Positions 1 to 10,708 of a DNA stretch of 64,000 nt are shown in pieces. How positions within the stretch are numbered: the first letter of the stretch is position 1; each line of letters opens with the position of its first letter. The stretch is from Maratus speciosus (taxonomy: Eukaryota > Arthropoda > Arachnida > Araneae > Salticidae). The DNA is taken from contig OZ010794.1 of NCBI GenBank assembly GCA_963932465.1, positions 212,983,748 to 213,047,747 of the forward strand, written 5' to 3'. The notes beneath the pieces were generated by a model that saw nothing but the letters and a program-made list of their open reading frames with translations, was not told the origin of the DNA and made no database searches. Made by a program: the position numbers and the translations under genes.

Positions 1-368
1 ACACTAGTCGAGAGCTTGCCTCCGGCTGGGTAAGGTGCACTTAATCCTCCATCCCTTCGGAATTGATAAAAGGAGTACCCAGCTCACTTGGGAAGTAAGT
101 GAACACTGAGTGTTCTGCGTTACGCTGAACATCTGAACGGGACATATGCCGTATAGCATCTCCGGGCCCAGTGTCAATTAAACAGTGTTCGGCACTAGCG
201 ACAGGTTTAATTTTATATTTACTAATTTTGCGTTATTTAATGTCAGGTCTCAGCAACTGAAATGCGAAGGTAAAGGCGGTATTCAGATATATGTGGATAA
301 TCAAATTTCTTAAATAATGGGAACCGTTAGTAACAATATGAAAGTATTTGTTGTGCAGGAGGCTCAGA
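1..368. other. Unassigned; GC-richer first ~215 bases
   Basis: Bases 1-215 are clearly richer in G and C than what follows, with short self-complementary stretches such as around 85-118, but I find no convincing reading frame, tRNA-like box or repeat partner in the window. The remainder is AT-rich and featureless. It could be the end of a retroelement cut by the window edge. Confidence 0.3.
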
Positions 369-595
369 TTAACCCCTTAACAGTGACATTTGTTTTCTTA
401 GAAAAAAATTAAAAATGGGACTGGACACCACTTTTTCCACACTAAAATATTTGCCTTACTTAATCGAAAAATATCTGACAATCAATAAAGATAAATTTAC
501 AGTTACAAATTAGTGGTATCAAAATGCTTTTAATAACGAAGCAAGCAAAGTGTTCTTGCCCGAATCCAGTTCGGGTCACACTGTTAAGGGATTAA
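369..595. mobile_element. TTAA miniature element, family P1 (piggyBac-like)
   Basis: Starts TTAACCCCTTAACAGTG and ends CACTGTTAAGGGATTAA, so it has terminal inverted repeats bounded by TTAA. Copies lie at 42933-43159 (inverted) and 52687-52910. A palindrome CCCGAA-5-TTCGGG sits at 559-575 just inside the right end. The TTAA target and CCC start are typical of the piggyBac superfamily (established); assignment of this non-coding copy is inference. Confidence 0.8.
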
Positions 596-1452
596 ACATG
601 ATCCTATCGCATGTGGACTTCGAGATCGGACAAGCATATGTCATGATGCAGGTGTAAAGAAGAATTCTATTATACATTGGAAGTTTAGGGCTTTAAGCAT
701 CCAGCGAAGTCGTAATAACACATGTAAAAATACACACTGTTATCGCCTTCCTTTTACGAGAAATATCTTTTCAAAACTGGCATTTTGATTAAAGTTTCAG
801 TATATTTAAAAAAAGTAGTAGAAAAAAATATAGATAAATACGGATAAAGCTACGAGATTTAGATCATCTGACAAAAAAAAAAAGTGACGATTTTAAATAT
901 TTTTGAAATTTTTGTCTATTTCTACTAGTTTAAAAAAATATGCAAATTTTTATAAATCTTCGAAATTTGTAAAATCGCAGTTATAGACTGACTTTATTGT
1001 AAAATAATTTTTAGATTAAAATGTTTTGTAAATAGATTTCAACTGCTTTTCTATATTGTTTTACACATCCAAGGCATGGAGAAAATACAAAATTGTGGCT
1101 ACCGAAGTTTGACGAAATTCTGTCGAAACGCCCAATTAATTCCATCAGTGTTGTCACATCCGACGCATTTTCTTTTTTTATTATCAGAAATTCCAAATTA
1201 CCCTCAGAAAAATTTAATTCTTTTTAGTTATTATAATGGTAGATATTAGGTGAATAAAATAATAAAAATTTACTATTAAAAATTTTATTGTGTAAACACG
1301 AAGTCTCTGAATAAAATCCCGCCAGATTTGGCTCAATACTGTATAATATTTCATACTTCAGCCATACATTTACATATTTCAGCCATAGTATTTCATACTT
1401 AAACTATAATTTACATACTTGAATGCATCCTTTTTTTTTGTATTTTTTAATA
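596..1452. other. AT-rich, no feature recognised
   Basis: AT-rich sequence with homopolymer runs and stops in all frames. I see no gene, terminal repeat or partner elsewhere in the window. Confidence 0.4.
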
Positions 1453-2546
1453 CAGTCGGACCTCTATTTAACGAACTTCTATTTTACGAATTTCTCTATT
1501 TTGCGAACTTTTATTTGGAAACAAGAAATTTTTTCAAATTTCTTCGTAAAATAACCTCCAAATAGCGAAGTGCATTCTCTATTTAACGAACTTTTCCTTG
1601 GGATCTAATTTTTTTTTTCTCCCTATTTCTTAAAATATTACTGAACATTTAAAACTTATTCTTTCTTTTAACACATTGTATGATGATCAAACCATGAACA
1701 GATCTTACCAGGCACCTAACTCACCGAGAGCAGTAAAATCGCTGTGATTCTTTGCTTTCCATCCAAGAAGTGCAAACTTTCAATATCCCCTATTAACCCT
1801 CAATGGAGCTGCCCCGTGTCCTTAAACTATAGTTTCCCGTTTTCTAGATTGTTGGTTATGATCAATCGTGTTGGTAATTTCGGTTCTTGTAGCTCAAAAC
1901 TTTCAAAGCGGAAGTGCTTGAGCATCAAAGAAAAAAAAAATTCTTAATGAGGTGGATAAGGGTGTGAAGAAAAATAATACTGCTTTAACCCTAGATCTAC
2001 CGGGAATTTTATTCAAGTTTTAATAAAACGTTCTACACCAGAATTTTTATTTAAAACTATTTAACTTATTTATTTACCTTATTTTTGTCTGGTTTATATA
2101 CTTAGTTTATTTTAAAGAAATTTCTGGTTTGAATGAATATTTTGTATGTACCTGTCGGGTCCAATGGACCCGTCTGGTAGACGGAGGGTTAAAATTTGGT
2201 ATTCCTGAGAGCAGTTTTTCAAAAAATCTTTAAAAAAATCGTGATTTTAATGTAAAATAATTTTTTTAAACTGAAAATACAATGTATTTCCAGACAATGT
2301 TTTGTTTCAATCTTATTTCCCTCGCAGATTTCTTTTTGATGGGTAAAATAAATAACAGAAGTATATATAATTTATAAAAAAAAGTGTGACTAATTATTAT
2401 TTTTTAATTGTATTCAGTGTTTATGGACTTAAAATATGTTTTATGTAGTTTAAAGTACTTTAAAAGGTGACTCTCTATTTAACGAATTTTCCATATAACG
2501 AACTTTTTTCGGGATTTAGCTACTTCGTTAAATAGAGGTCCGACTG
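1453..2546. mobile_element. pogo/Tigger-like non-autonomous element with TA duplication
   Basis: Left end CAGTCGGACCTCTATTTAAC and right end GTTAAATAGAGGTCCGACTG are inverted repeats, flanked by TA at 1451-1452 and 2547-2548. The motif CTATTTAACGAA recurs inside both ends (near 1490, 1580 and 2475), a subterminal repeat style known for pogo/Tigger elements. No transposase frame is visible, so it depends on another element. A 208-bp TTAA element (1985-2192) is nested inside, leaving about 890 bp of its own sequence. Confidence 0.85.
1985..2192. mobile_element. TTAA miniature element, family P2, nested
   Basis: Begins TTAACCCTAGATCTACCGG and ends GGTAGACGGAGGGTTAA with TTAA at both borders. 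A close relative lies at 15461-15669, with more distant relatives at 13451, 18145, 28524 and 34115. The perfect palindrome GGGTCCA-A-TGGACCC sits at 2157-2171 just inside the right end. The start resembles piggyBac termini (TTAACCCTAG). Confidence 0.85.
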
Positions 2547-3301
2547 TACATACAATTTACGTATTTAATATATTTTCCAAGTGCTACTTTTTTGTCATCA
2601 ATGTTTATAAACTTTGCGTTATTTAATCACAAATTCCAGTGATTAATCTTTTTGTATTCATTTCATGAATTTAATACATCCATTTTTGCATTAATTTAAT
2701 GCTGTTTTATTGAGAAGGACCGAATTCGTACAGGAAATTTGAAAGAAAAATTTTCACTTCAGCTAATCACGGAACGTCTATTACAAATTGACCAAAAAAT
2801 ACTGGTCTATCAGAATTTCTGTTTGAATTTGGAATCTCTGAATGAAAAAAAAGCTGTGGAAATGGACGCTTCGATTACAAGTTGGTTCAATGTATAGAAA
2901 ATTACTACTCGCAGTACCTGATTATCGCCTAAGTAAATTTCAAATACATAAGAATATATTTGAGGGTGCTTAAATAATCTAACGGTAAAATTTTCTTTTC
3001 GAAAGGAAAAATAAATGTTGGATATTTACTTAGGTGGTAATCAGACCATGAATATTCGTAAACATTGGTGTCAAAATATTGTAGCATTTGAGAAGTGTGA
3101 TTTACATTCACCATTGTACTCAAGGAAGTAAAAATTTGTAGTTTCTAGAAACTGACTTATGTATTCAATTCCAACTTCTTAGTGAAAACAGAAAAATACA
3201 TATTCAGAATGAATTTTGATTCTCTCTGCTTCAGATCGTCGAAATATAAATCACTAAATATTATATTTACATTTGTTCTCTCAGGAATCGAATTTACTAT
3301 G

Positions 3302-3414
3302 GTTGGTTGGTTGGTTGATTGTTGACGGCCGATTATCTACACTAGGGATATAGGCCCGAGGGAGGAGTGCCCTTCCTGAGGGCCTTTCTAAGGGTACCTA
3401 ACCCGTATTTACGC
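3302..3414 (-). mobile_element. Retroposed fragment with 15-bp target duplication
   Basis: A 113-bp insert is flanked by identical ATCGAATTTACTATG at 3287-3301 and 3415-3429. Read on the minus strand it ends in a CCAA-type tetranucleotide tail. A long target duplication plus a simple-repeat tail is typical of a LINE-mobilised insertion, probably a truncated LINE or SINE 3' end. Related flanking sequence near 4668-4700 lacks the insert. The parent family is not recognised. Confidence 0.7.
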
Positions 3415-3876
3415 ATCGAATTTACTATGAAAGGAATGTTTAACATTCAGAGTTGTCAAGTCTCTGGCTTTCCGCACACCACTATTATAATGCAGAAAAT
3501 GTTTTTCTTTAAAATCGCACAAATGTTTCAATTAAATAAAAGAACATTTTCTGTTTTATAATTCTGGTGTCGGAAACTGAGGAGACTTAGCAGTCCTAAA
3601 CATTTGCTTTACAATAAGTAACAAATGACGTAAATACACTTTGACAAAATATAACGGTTTTCGAAAGCATATTTATAGACTCGCGATTTTCATTATGTGT
3701 TTTTAAAATTTTACTTGTTTTTTTTTTTAATAAATATGTGTGTATTCTTTAAAGATACTATTTTAGAAAATTTTCCGAATGATTTCCCGGTATGAATTGT
3801 AAGAAAATAAAATATTTTAGATGGATAATAAATTTTAAATAAATCTTCTTTTTCGAGGAACTCAGATAAAAAATAT

Positions 3877-4080
3877 TTAACCCTTAGAGGGGCGAGTAAT
3901 TGTGTCTCTGTGTCGAATTCTCACTGGAATCTGCAAAAAGATTTTTTGCAAAGTAAGGAAAAGCAATTTTACGACTTTTTTTCCACCAAAGTTAGAAAGG
4001 TAAAATTTAATTAAACTTTTCCTGGTATAAACCTTCATTAATCGTAGGTGGTAATATCCCACCGCTCCTCAAGGGGTTAA
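3877..4080. mobile_element. TTAA miniature element, family P3
   Basis: TTAACCCTTAGAGGGGCG at the left and CTCCTCAAGGGGTTAA at the right, TTAA-bounded. It is inverted relative to the copies at 25800-26010, 60301-60511 and 61437-61646. Partial or degraded copies lie at 24589 and 28702. Non-coding. Confidence 0.85.
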
Positions 4081-4123
4081 GCGCAGAAGTCATCGATATT
4101 TTATCGATGACTTCTGCGCTTAA
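4077..4123. repeat. Perfect 47-bp hairpin with TTAA at both ends
   Basis: Arms of 22 bases (TTAAGCGCAGAAGTCATCGA and two more) pair perfectly around a 3-base loop at 4099-4101. The left TTAA is also the right border of the P3 element. Perfect pairing in an otherwise decayed region suggests a recent or maintained origin. Confidence 0.85.
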
Positions 4124-5780
4124 ATAAAGTAAAGGCAAAATTTTCTTTTCGAAAAAAAAAAAAAGTTGGATGTTTACGTAGGTGGTAATCAGACCATGAA
4201 TATTCGTAAATCATGGTAAACGATGGTGTCAAATGTCATAGCATTTCACAAATGTGACTTACATTCATCATTGTACACAACCAATTAAGAATTTGAAGTT
4301 TCTCGAAACAGATTTATGTTCACCCTTTTATAGAATTCCAATTCCTTAGTGTAAACTGAAAAATAAATATTGAGAATGAATTTTCAGACAACTCTGCTTT
4401 AGATCTTCACAAAATTACTTCACATCGTCGAAATATAAATCACCAAATATCGTCTTTATGTTTGTTCTCTAGGGAATCTCGTGTACGAAAACATTTTTAC
4501 CCTTTAACATTGCAGAAAATGTGTGCTTTACAATAAGGAAACTTAAAATAAAAATGTAAACAGAAAAATACATATTCAGAATGAATTTTCAGATAACTCT
4601 GCTTCAGATCTTCATAAAATTACTTCACATCGTCGAAATATAAATCACCAAATATTTCCTTTACGTTTGTTCTCCCGGGAATCGAGTTTATTACAAATGA
4701 AAAGTTTTACCCTTTAATATAACAGAGGAAATGTGCTTTACAATAAGCGACAACAAATAATGTAAATATGCTTTGACAAAGTATAACGGTTTTCGAAAAT
4801 ATATTTAAAGACTTATGTTTTCATTATGTGTTTTTAAAATTGTCCTTCGTTTCTATTTAAAGGTATTCAATATTATGATGTACTTTTTAAATGCTTTGAA
4901 AATTTTTATTTTGTAAAACTTTACGAAAGATTTGGCGACCATTGCGAATTGAAGAAAAAAAAAAAAAATATATATATATATATTATATGGATAATAAATG
5001 TTAAATTTTCTTCTTTTTGACAGGGCGGTAAAACTAATTTCCATAGTTACTAAGTGATAACACTGGTCGCATTAGTTAAATTAAACTGTCGTGGATATGT
5101 GGAGATATTTGTACTTAATCAGAATGTTCAAAAATATTTAATGATTTTAAATTATAAAGTGTTTCAATGCATAAGACTTCATACTTTTTCAATTTTCTCC
5201 ACACTTCCGTATATTCTTTGTTATTTATATACATCTTACACATTTATATCGATCATAAAATTTATATTCATCTTAGATTTTTACAGACATACCTAGGAAC
5301 AATGAATTTTACTTTATCTTTTAAATACAATAACGATTTAAGGAAAAATACAGTAATAACTAGATAGATCTTATAAATTAATTGAATAATTAAATTAGCA
5401 GTTAATAAATCTACAAATATTTTCTTTAGATTTGTAATCCCGGAATTTGAGTGCTTCATAAAAGAAAACACTTTATTTATGTTTACACAATTATTTATTT
5501 TAACCAGTAAAATGGCTTTCTCAGTTTACCGAATACAGGTGAAAACAATTTTTTATTGAAAACTTTACTAGATATTGTATATATAATATTTTTTTATTGC
5601 CCACTAACAAAACCACAAATGCTTGTTATCTATAAATATCAATTATATACTTAAATCTGTGTCAACAAGTAATTTTAAGTGGGGTCCGAATACTTTTGAA
5701 CAATTTTATCGAAGTCCAGAGAAAAAGAAACACACATAAGTAATATAAGGACTTATTACTTTATATTTTTTATTTTTACA

Positions 5781-5842
5781 TACACATACATATAAATACA
5801 TATAAATACATATAAATACATATAAATACATATAAATATAAT
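5781..5842. repeat. Decamer microsatellite (ATACATATAA)n
   Basis: Five to six nearly perfect 10-base units in tandem, followed by A-rich sequence. Around it (5060-5978) is AT-rich DNA with no recognised gene. Confidence 0.8.
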
Positions 5843-5978
5843 ACAAAAAGAAAAACTCAGGTATTCGTTCTGAAAAATTACTACATACACATGTATACGT
5901 TCTAAAAATATTTACATACACATAATGAAATAGAAAAGGCAGGTATTCGTTGAAAAATTACACCTGTGGTCTTGGTTT

Positions 5979-6242
5979 TTAATAGTTTTGTTCACATGGA
6001 AAACTGCTAATGCGAAGAGTGTCTTCAAGGTGGGCGTCCGTTAATCTTCTAATATACTCTCGAATGATTTCAAAAAATTCATCTTGGGCAAAGAACGAAA
6101 TGAACGATTGTTCAGCACAAGATCGCAATCTGCTACTGACAAAACGAATCCACTCCTTTTCAGATGAATCCTCGCGTATGCCCTCCGACACAGCCAGCAT
6201 AGCAGGTGGACCAACGCAGACGGTTAGTTTACTCCCTCCTAC
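5979..6242 (-). CDS. Candidate terminal coding exon of an unidentified host gene
   Basis: I do not recognise this gene. On the minus strand an open frame ends at 5979-5981 and has balanced composition, including segments such as SEKEWIRFVSSRLRSCAEQS and FFEIIREYIRRLTDAHLED, which look like amphipathic helices and not translated AT-rich noise. The first Met would be at 6198-6200, but the frame is open upstream to the X element inserted at 6243. Removing that insert in thought, it stays open to about 7010. Possible splice acceptors (TAG or CAG) lie around 6235 and just beyond the insertion. A different frame on the plus strand (6010-6282) is also open and is probably a shadow. There is no transposase motif. 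This could be a last exon, an exon of a decayed gene, or chance. Confidence 0.4.
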   Translation of the reverse strand, partial: VGGSKLTVCVGPPAMLAVSEGIREDSSEKEWIRFVSSRLRSCAEQSFISFFAQDEFFEIIREYIRRLTDAHLEDTLRISSFPCEQNY

Positions 6243-6941
6243 ACATGGAACTATTAATGAAAAGGAACTGACATATCCTTAAAATAGTGAAGCTTCAACT
6301 GTAGCCGGTATCGTAGGCGTTGTTTACGGGCGGTGGAAACTTCCACCAAGTAGATTTATATAGAATTTTTTTCCTTATTTAAACGCCTTGTTATTGCAAA
6401 CTTTCAGTCATAAATAATGGTGGAAACAGATTTTCATTTTTACTGGTAGGATATTACTTTGGTGGAAGTCAGGCTCTGCGTTTCCCCTATATTGTGACAA
6501 CCAGGGAAACAAACTGACAATTTTACAAGGCAAACTGACACCAGTAAAAACAAACAGAAATTCTCATGACATTTTCAGGAAAAAATTACATGAATAAAAA
6601 GCTTAAATAAGACGAAATTTTCTATTCAATTTTACTGGTGGGATGTTTGCCCTGGCGGTAATCAGAAACTGAAGATCCGATTTTAAAAATGCAGCCGCCA
6701 TATTGTGTCAACCTCCTCAGTTACTTTACTCCAGGTGTGTCAAACTGCGGCCCGCCGGATACCACTAAAATTTTTAAGAAATAGTCGACAAATTGAATCG
6801 CAGGAATTCGACGATTAGATAAGGCAAAGCTAACTGTAAAATTTTAGTGGTATCCAGCGGGCCACAGTTTGACACCCCTGCTTTACTCGGAACTGGTAGA
6901 TATTACGCAATATGTCTCCTCCTCTGTATTCATAACTGCAT
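6243..6941. mobile_element. X-family terminal-repeat element with 8-bp duplication
   Basis: Left end ACATGGAACTATTAATGAA and right end TATTCATAACTGCAT are imperfect inverted repeats. Flanks are CCTCCTAC (6235-6242) and TCTCCTAC (6942-6949), 7 of 8 identical. Other copies: 36907-37554, 47793-48789, 61981-62539. A hAT-type element (6732-6880) is nested within it. Non-coding. The CATG-like start and 8-bp duplication could fit P-element or hAT superfamilies; undecided. Confidence 0.7.
6732..6880. mobile_element. hAT-type miniature element, CAGGKGTGTCAAACT family
   Basis: CAGGTGTGTCAAACTGCGG at the left and GTTTGACACCCCTG at the right form inverted repeats. The flanking 8-bp duplication CTTTACTC (6724-6731 and 6881-6888) is perfect, as expected for hAT. 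A sister copy is at 9900-10043, with the inner part inverted. Short frames running through it are not genes. Confidence 0.92.
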
Positions 6942-7280
6942 TCTCCTACCGCTGCGCCTGCGCTCCAAAGTAGTTTTGTGCGTTTCAATTCATAGCAAAT
7001 ATGCTTCCCTTTTAAAAAATCAAATTAATCGCGCTATTACTTGTAAAATATAAGAAACATTCATAAGGCTATCTCTCAAACGTATTTATTATATGTAAAT
7101 ATTAATAAATTATTTACTCAAATTGAAAATGTTTGGTGGTCGAGGCTTCGACATTCCGCGGTACGCCTGTTGCCGACCGTGGACCTAAATAAAGTTTTGA
7201 AATTTATTAAAAGCGATGATGCTTATTTACTGCTTCTCTAATTGGTCATTGTTTGAAGACTGTTTCTATAGTGTTATACT

Positions 7281-7461
7281 CAGGGGTGTGAAAACCTAGG
7301 CGCCAGCAGGCAGTCTTTTACCACTAAATTTTATCAGTTTTCTTCGCATAAATTTTATTTTGCGTTCTTACAAAAATTTAAACTAAATATTAGACGAAAA
7401 ATAACGAATAAAATTTAATGGTGAGAGACTGCCAGCTGTCGCCCATATTTTTACACTTCTT
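7281..7461. mobile_element. hAT-type miniature element with long terminal repeats
   Basis: CAGGGGTGTGAAAAC start. Inverted repeats of about 50 bp include CAGGCAGTCTTTTACCAC opposite GTGAGAGACTGCCAGC. Flanks are GTTATACT (7273-7280) and GTTATACG (7462-7469), 7 of 8. The right terminal bases have decayed. Confidence 0.75.
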
Positions 7462-8141
7462 GTTATACGAGATCGGACACATAGGTTAATTTAGCAGATA
7501 TTTACTCATTTGCACCATTAGAGCATGTATTTCAAGATTTTTTTTTATTCAGAAATTCCGTATCCGTAAACGTAGGCTATTAAATAAGAGCAATTTGTTA
7601 CGCATACGCGTTCAATACTGGACAACACACAAATATATACTACGAATGTGCAGCCGCAGCGACAAAACCCTACTTAGAAGGGTCCAGTCCTGCACCAGGA
7701 GCCGACACATCATCGGCTCGTTACGCGGGACCTCACAGGAGCGAATCGCTTCTGGGAACTATTGAGTGACTGCTCACTACACTCTTGCTTTACTACAAGC
7801 AGGAATAGGCTAACTTTGCGATTCAAGCCAGCGCATAGTGGCAGCGACTAGTTACAAACAGGGCACATTCCCACGAGTAAAAAGAGACAGAAAATTTTTG
7901 CCTCATTCAAGGCAGAAATTTTATATTAATACGGCGTTCAGATAAGGCGAACATTTCCTTCAAAAGTCTGACCCGTTGGTAATCAGGCCCTGCACAGTGG
8001 GACGTTTTGAAAATCTAGGTAGACAGAATTATTTCGTTGAAGTTTAATTAGTTTTTGATATTTTTTTGAATGCATCACTAATAAAATACTCAAACAGTTA
8101 TAAATATTTGATTATTTAACAACAATGTTTTAAAATAAAAA
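7462..8141. other. Unassigned, partly GC-richer
   Basis: 7620-7870 is richer in GC than its surroundings and contains short hairpins, but every frame is closed and I see no repeat partner. Just before the preceding element, 7130-7195 is another GC-richer patch ending in AATAAA, possibly a retroelement 3' end; not assigned. Confidence 0.3.
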
Positions 8142-8561
8142 TACAAGGTGCCCACTAAAATCCGTTCCTACTCTCTTAACTGATGAACGACTGCATCTAT
8201 ATTCATAAACGTGGTGTCTAGGTATAGTAAGGTTATGCGCTGCCAGATGAGACCGCCTACAGCGGCACCTGGTATAAAATGGTGGCATTAGTGTTCCTAT
8301 CGCGAAAATGGTTTGAGATATGGGATAAAAGTGAATAACGACACCTTGCGAACATGAATGCTAAATTAATCTCGCTCTGAATATTTATCTTGTTTTCGAA
8401 ATAGGAATACTAACTCAGCTGTTTTGCACCAGGTGAAGCTAGAAGCGGTCTCATCTGGTAAAGCATAGTCACTCTACTATACCTAGACACCACATTTATG
8501 AATATAGCTGCAATCTTTCGGCAATTAAGAGCATGGGAAGGCCTTTAGTGGACACCCTGTA
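8142..8561. mobile_element. TA-flanked element with ~130-bp terminal inverted repeats
   Basis: The left arm begins TACAAGGTGCCCACTAAA and the right arm ends GGCCTTTAGTGGACACCCTG. The arms match for about 130 bp, including GTGGTGTCTAGGTATAGTA on the left, then diverge in a short centre. Ends of the TACAGGGTGTCC type at a TA site suggest a Tc1/mariner-like superfamily, which is inference. No frame. Confidence 0.75.
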
Positions 8562-8720
8562 TAATGCATAACAAATAAAGCGTTAAACATACGTATTTTA
8601 CAATTAAGTAAAAAACAATTTAATGCACGCATGCAAGTTAACATTCATTTCTTTTTTGTATTTTTGTCTAATCCGAATTGCTTGAGCAATTTGTGTAGTC
8701 ATCCTGAAAAATATTTTTTT

Positions 8721-8801
8721 TTAACCACTTCAATGTTTGCCCCGATATAAGTCGGGGATAAGAGCACTGATTCCTATACCTGTCGCCGGTGAAGTGGTTA
8801 A
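8721..8801. mobile_element. Very short (81-bp) TTAA element
   Basis: TTAACCACTTCA at the left, TGAAGTGGTTAA at the right, with CCCCGA-6-TCGGGG at 8740-8757 inside. It has the same plan as the ~200-bp TTAA families in miniature. Confidence 0.7.
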
Positions 8802-9044
8802 ATAAAATCATATTTAAAAAAAAAACTTTAATGTTTTGTTGTACCCTGTAAAACATATAAATGCTACCAAAATTATTTTCGGTTGAAAAAATGCTGAATA
8901 CATAACCTATATAAATGTTATTCAATTTGAAATAAAATTTCTGCATATAGACGGTAATGTAGCCGAAATTTTTATTTGTCCTTGTAAAAGAAATACAGCT
9001 ACTACGCACTTTGTTTTCAATTTAAAATATGCTATTGTGTATCT

Positions 9045-9600
9045 CAAGATCCCATAGAAATATTGTTAAAATTTAATTAATATTTCTGCTTTCTAGCAAC
9101 AATTTTTTCGCGATCTTTTGTGTGACCCTGTAACAAATGCATAATTTCTGCGTTCGACAAATTATAATTTAATAGAATTGTCATCTGAAAAACACATGTA
9201 GGCAGAGTTTCAGATCAATCAGATAGTTGAAAGTGGTTTAAAATGGTCTTGCAAGACTTGAAATAACCTTTTATGCGGCCCTGTAAAAAAAAGAGTAACT
9301 GCTACTTTCCATAAATTATAATAATATTGCATTGTCATCAGAACTATAAATCCTGAGCAAAGTTTAAGCTCAATACAAAATAATTGAAATTGGTTTAAAA
9401 TGAACTTGCAAGTTTTAATCTAAATTTTTGTGAAGCCCCGTAGAAACAGTATTCAAAACAAACTTCTACGTTCTTTAAATTATAACAATATTGTATTGTC
9501 AACCAAATTACGTATGTTTTCATTGTTTCGGCTCAATCGAATAATTGAATGTGGTTTAAATTTGACTAGCAAGATTTGAACTAAACATACATACATGCAC
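9045..9600. repeat. Three to four tandem units of ~160 bp
   Basis: Units share a core like AAATTATAATAATATTG followed by TTGAAAGTGGTTTAAAATG; cores recur near 9150, 9310 and 9470. The copies are diverged. Non-coding satellite-like array. Confidence 0.65.
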
Positions 9601-9899
9601 TGCAAGTAAATATGATGCTTTTTATTAATAAAAACATAAAGATCTGCAGCCATCTGCAGGAGTTTTTTAAAATTTTTCGATACTTTAGGAATGGCACTTT
9701 GATTTTTTTTTTTAATGCTTATTGCTGAATAATATGTTAAAAGTCAAGATGAAAATTTGTAGGTCATAATTAATCGACACTTCTGATTTTTTTTTCGACA
9801 AAACTCGTACGGATCTCAAGAATACAGACATTCTGTTTATAGTACACGCGGTTTTATCAAATTCCGAGATAATCGGAAACTTAATTTTTCCACCTAGAT

Positions 9900-10043
9900 C
9901 AGGGGTGTCAAACTGTGGCCCGATGGATACCACTTTTACAGTTATCTTTGCCTTATCTAATCGTCGAATTCTTGCGATTCAACTTGTCGACTATTTCTTT
10001 AAAATTTTAGGGGTATCCGGCGGGCCGCAGTTTGACACACCTG
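9900..10043. mobile_element. hAT-type miniature element, CAGGKGTGTCAAACT family
   Basis: CAGGGGTGTCAAACTGTGG and CCGCAGTTTGACACACCTG ends; perfect 8-bp duplication ACCTAGAT at 9892-9899 and 10044-10051. The internal sequence matches the 6732 copy in inverted orientation. Confidence 0.93.
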
Positions 10044-10051
10044 ACCTAGAT

Positions 10052-10502
10052 CATCAAAACGTCGCATTATGCAGCGGATGGGATAATACAAACATAAATG
10101 TTAGTAAAAAAAGGATAGAATATAATAATATGATTTTTTCCTACATCATGCGAACCAGGGCTAACTACCTCCCAGTATGTTAGGGCTACGGGAATAGAAA
10201 AATGAAGGAAAAAGAGTGGGTAGGTCGGATACTCACGTACCGCCTATTCCCTTTCATTCATTTGCCACCAGAGCAGCCGTCTGCTTAGAACCAAACAAGG
10301 AAAACTGACATCCACAGCATTCCAAGGCCCAGAGTGGTTTGTTGAATGTCCCGAAGATGCTACTCCGAGTGACCGATTTTCCTGGTGCACGTTTCCCGGA
10401 AATGTTTTCTCAATGCTACACGTCGGGATCCACTGGTAAAGTGCGTTGGCCCGGGACCCCGCTTTAATCTTGTTTCGAAATTGGAAAGGAACGCCACGGA
10501 GC
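10052..10502. other. Unassigned; GC-richer block 10230-10500
   Basis: The block 10230-10500 has near-balanced composition, unlike its neighbours. It has only short frames, and no domain or repeat partner is recognised. It could be a decayed exon or retroelement piece. Confidence 0.3.
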
Positions 10503-10510
10503 CCTCGATC

Positions 10511-10700
10511 CAGTGTTGCCAGATTGGGGGCTTTTTTGTCCCCAGATTGTTGATTGTCCCCGTTTTTTTTAAATAGAAATATTCGGTCTATTTAGAAATA
10601 GATTAAAAATTCTGAAAAATAAGGCGATCAATACTATTTTTTAAAATGTGGTGACAGACAAATAATCTGAATTAAAAAAGTCCCCAAACTGGCAACACTG
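10511..10700. mobile_element. hAT-type miniature element, CAGTGTTGCCAGATTGGGG family
   Basis: Ends CAGTGTTGCCAGATTGGGG and CCCCAAACTGGCAACACTG. Flanks CCTCGATC (10503-10510) and CCTCGACC (10701-10708). This is the most frequent hAT-like family here; other copies are at 13660, 16573, 25512, 32468, 46204, 49839 and 62554. Confidence 0.92.
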
Positions 10701-10708
10701 CCTCGACC

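Larger units (their letters stand above)
2940..5060. repeat. Local direct duplications
   Basis: The stretch 2985-3310 (containing GGTGGTAATCAGACCATGAA) reappears at 4130-4480, about 1.15 kb away in the same orientation. A shorter part (4330-4490) repeats again at 4560-4720. The copies have diverged and carry different insertions: the retroposed piece at 3302 is absent from the later copies. No coding frame. Confidence 0.65.
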
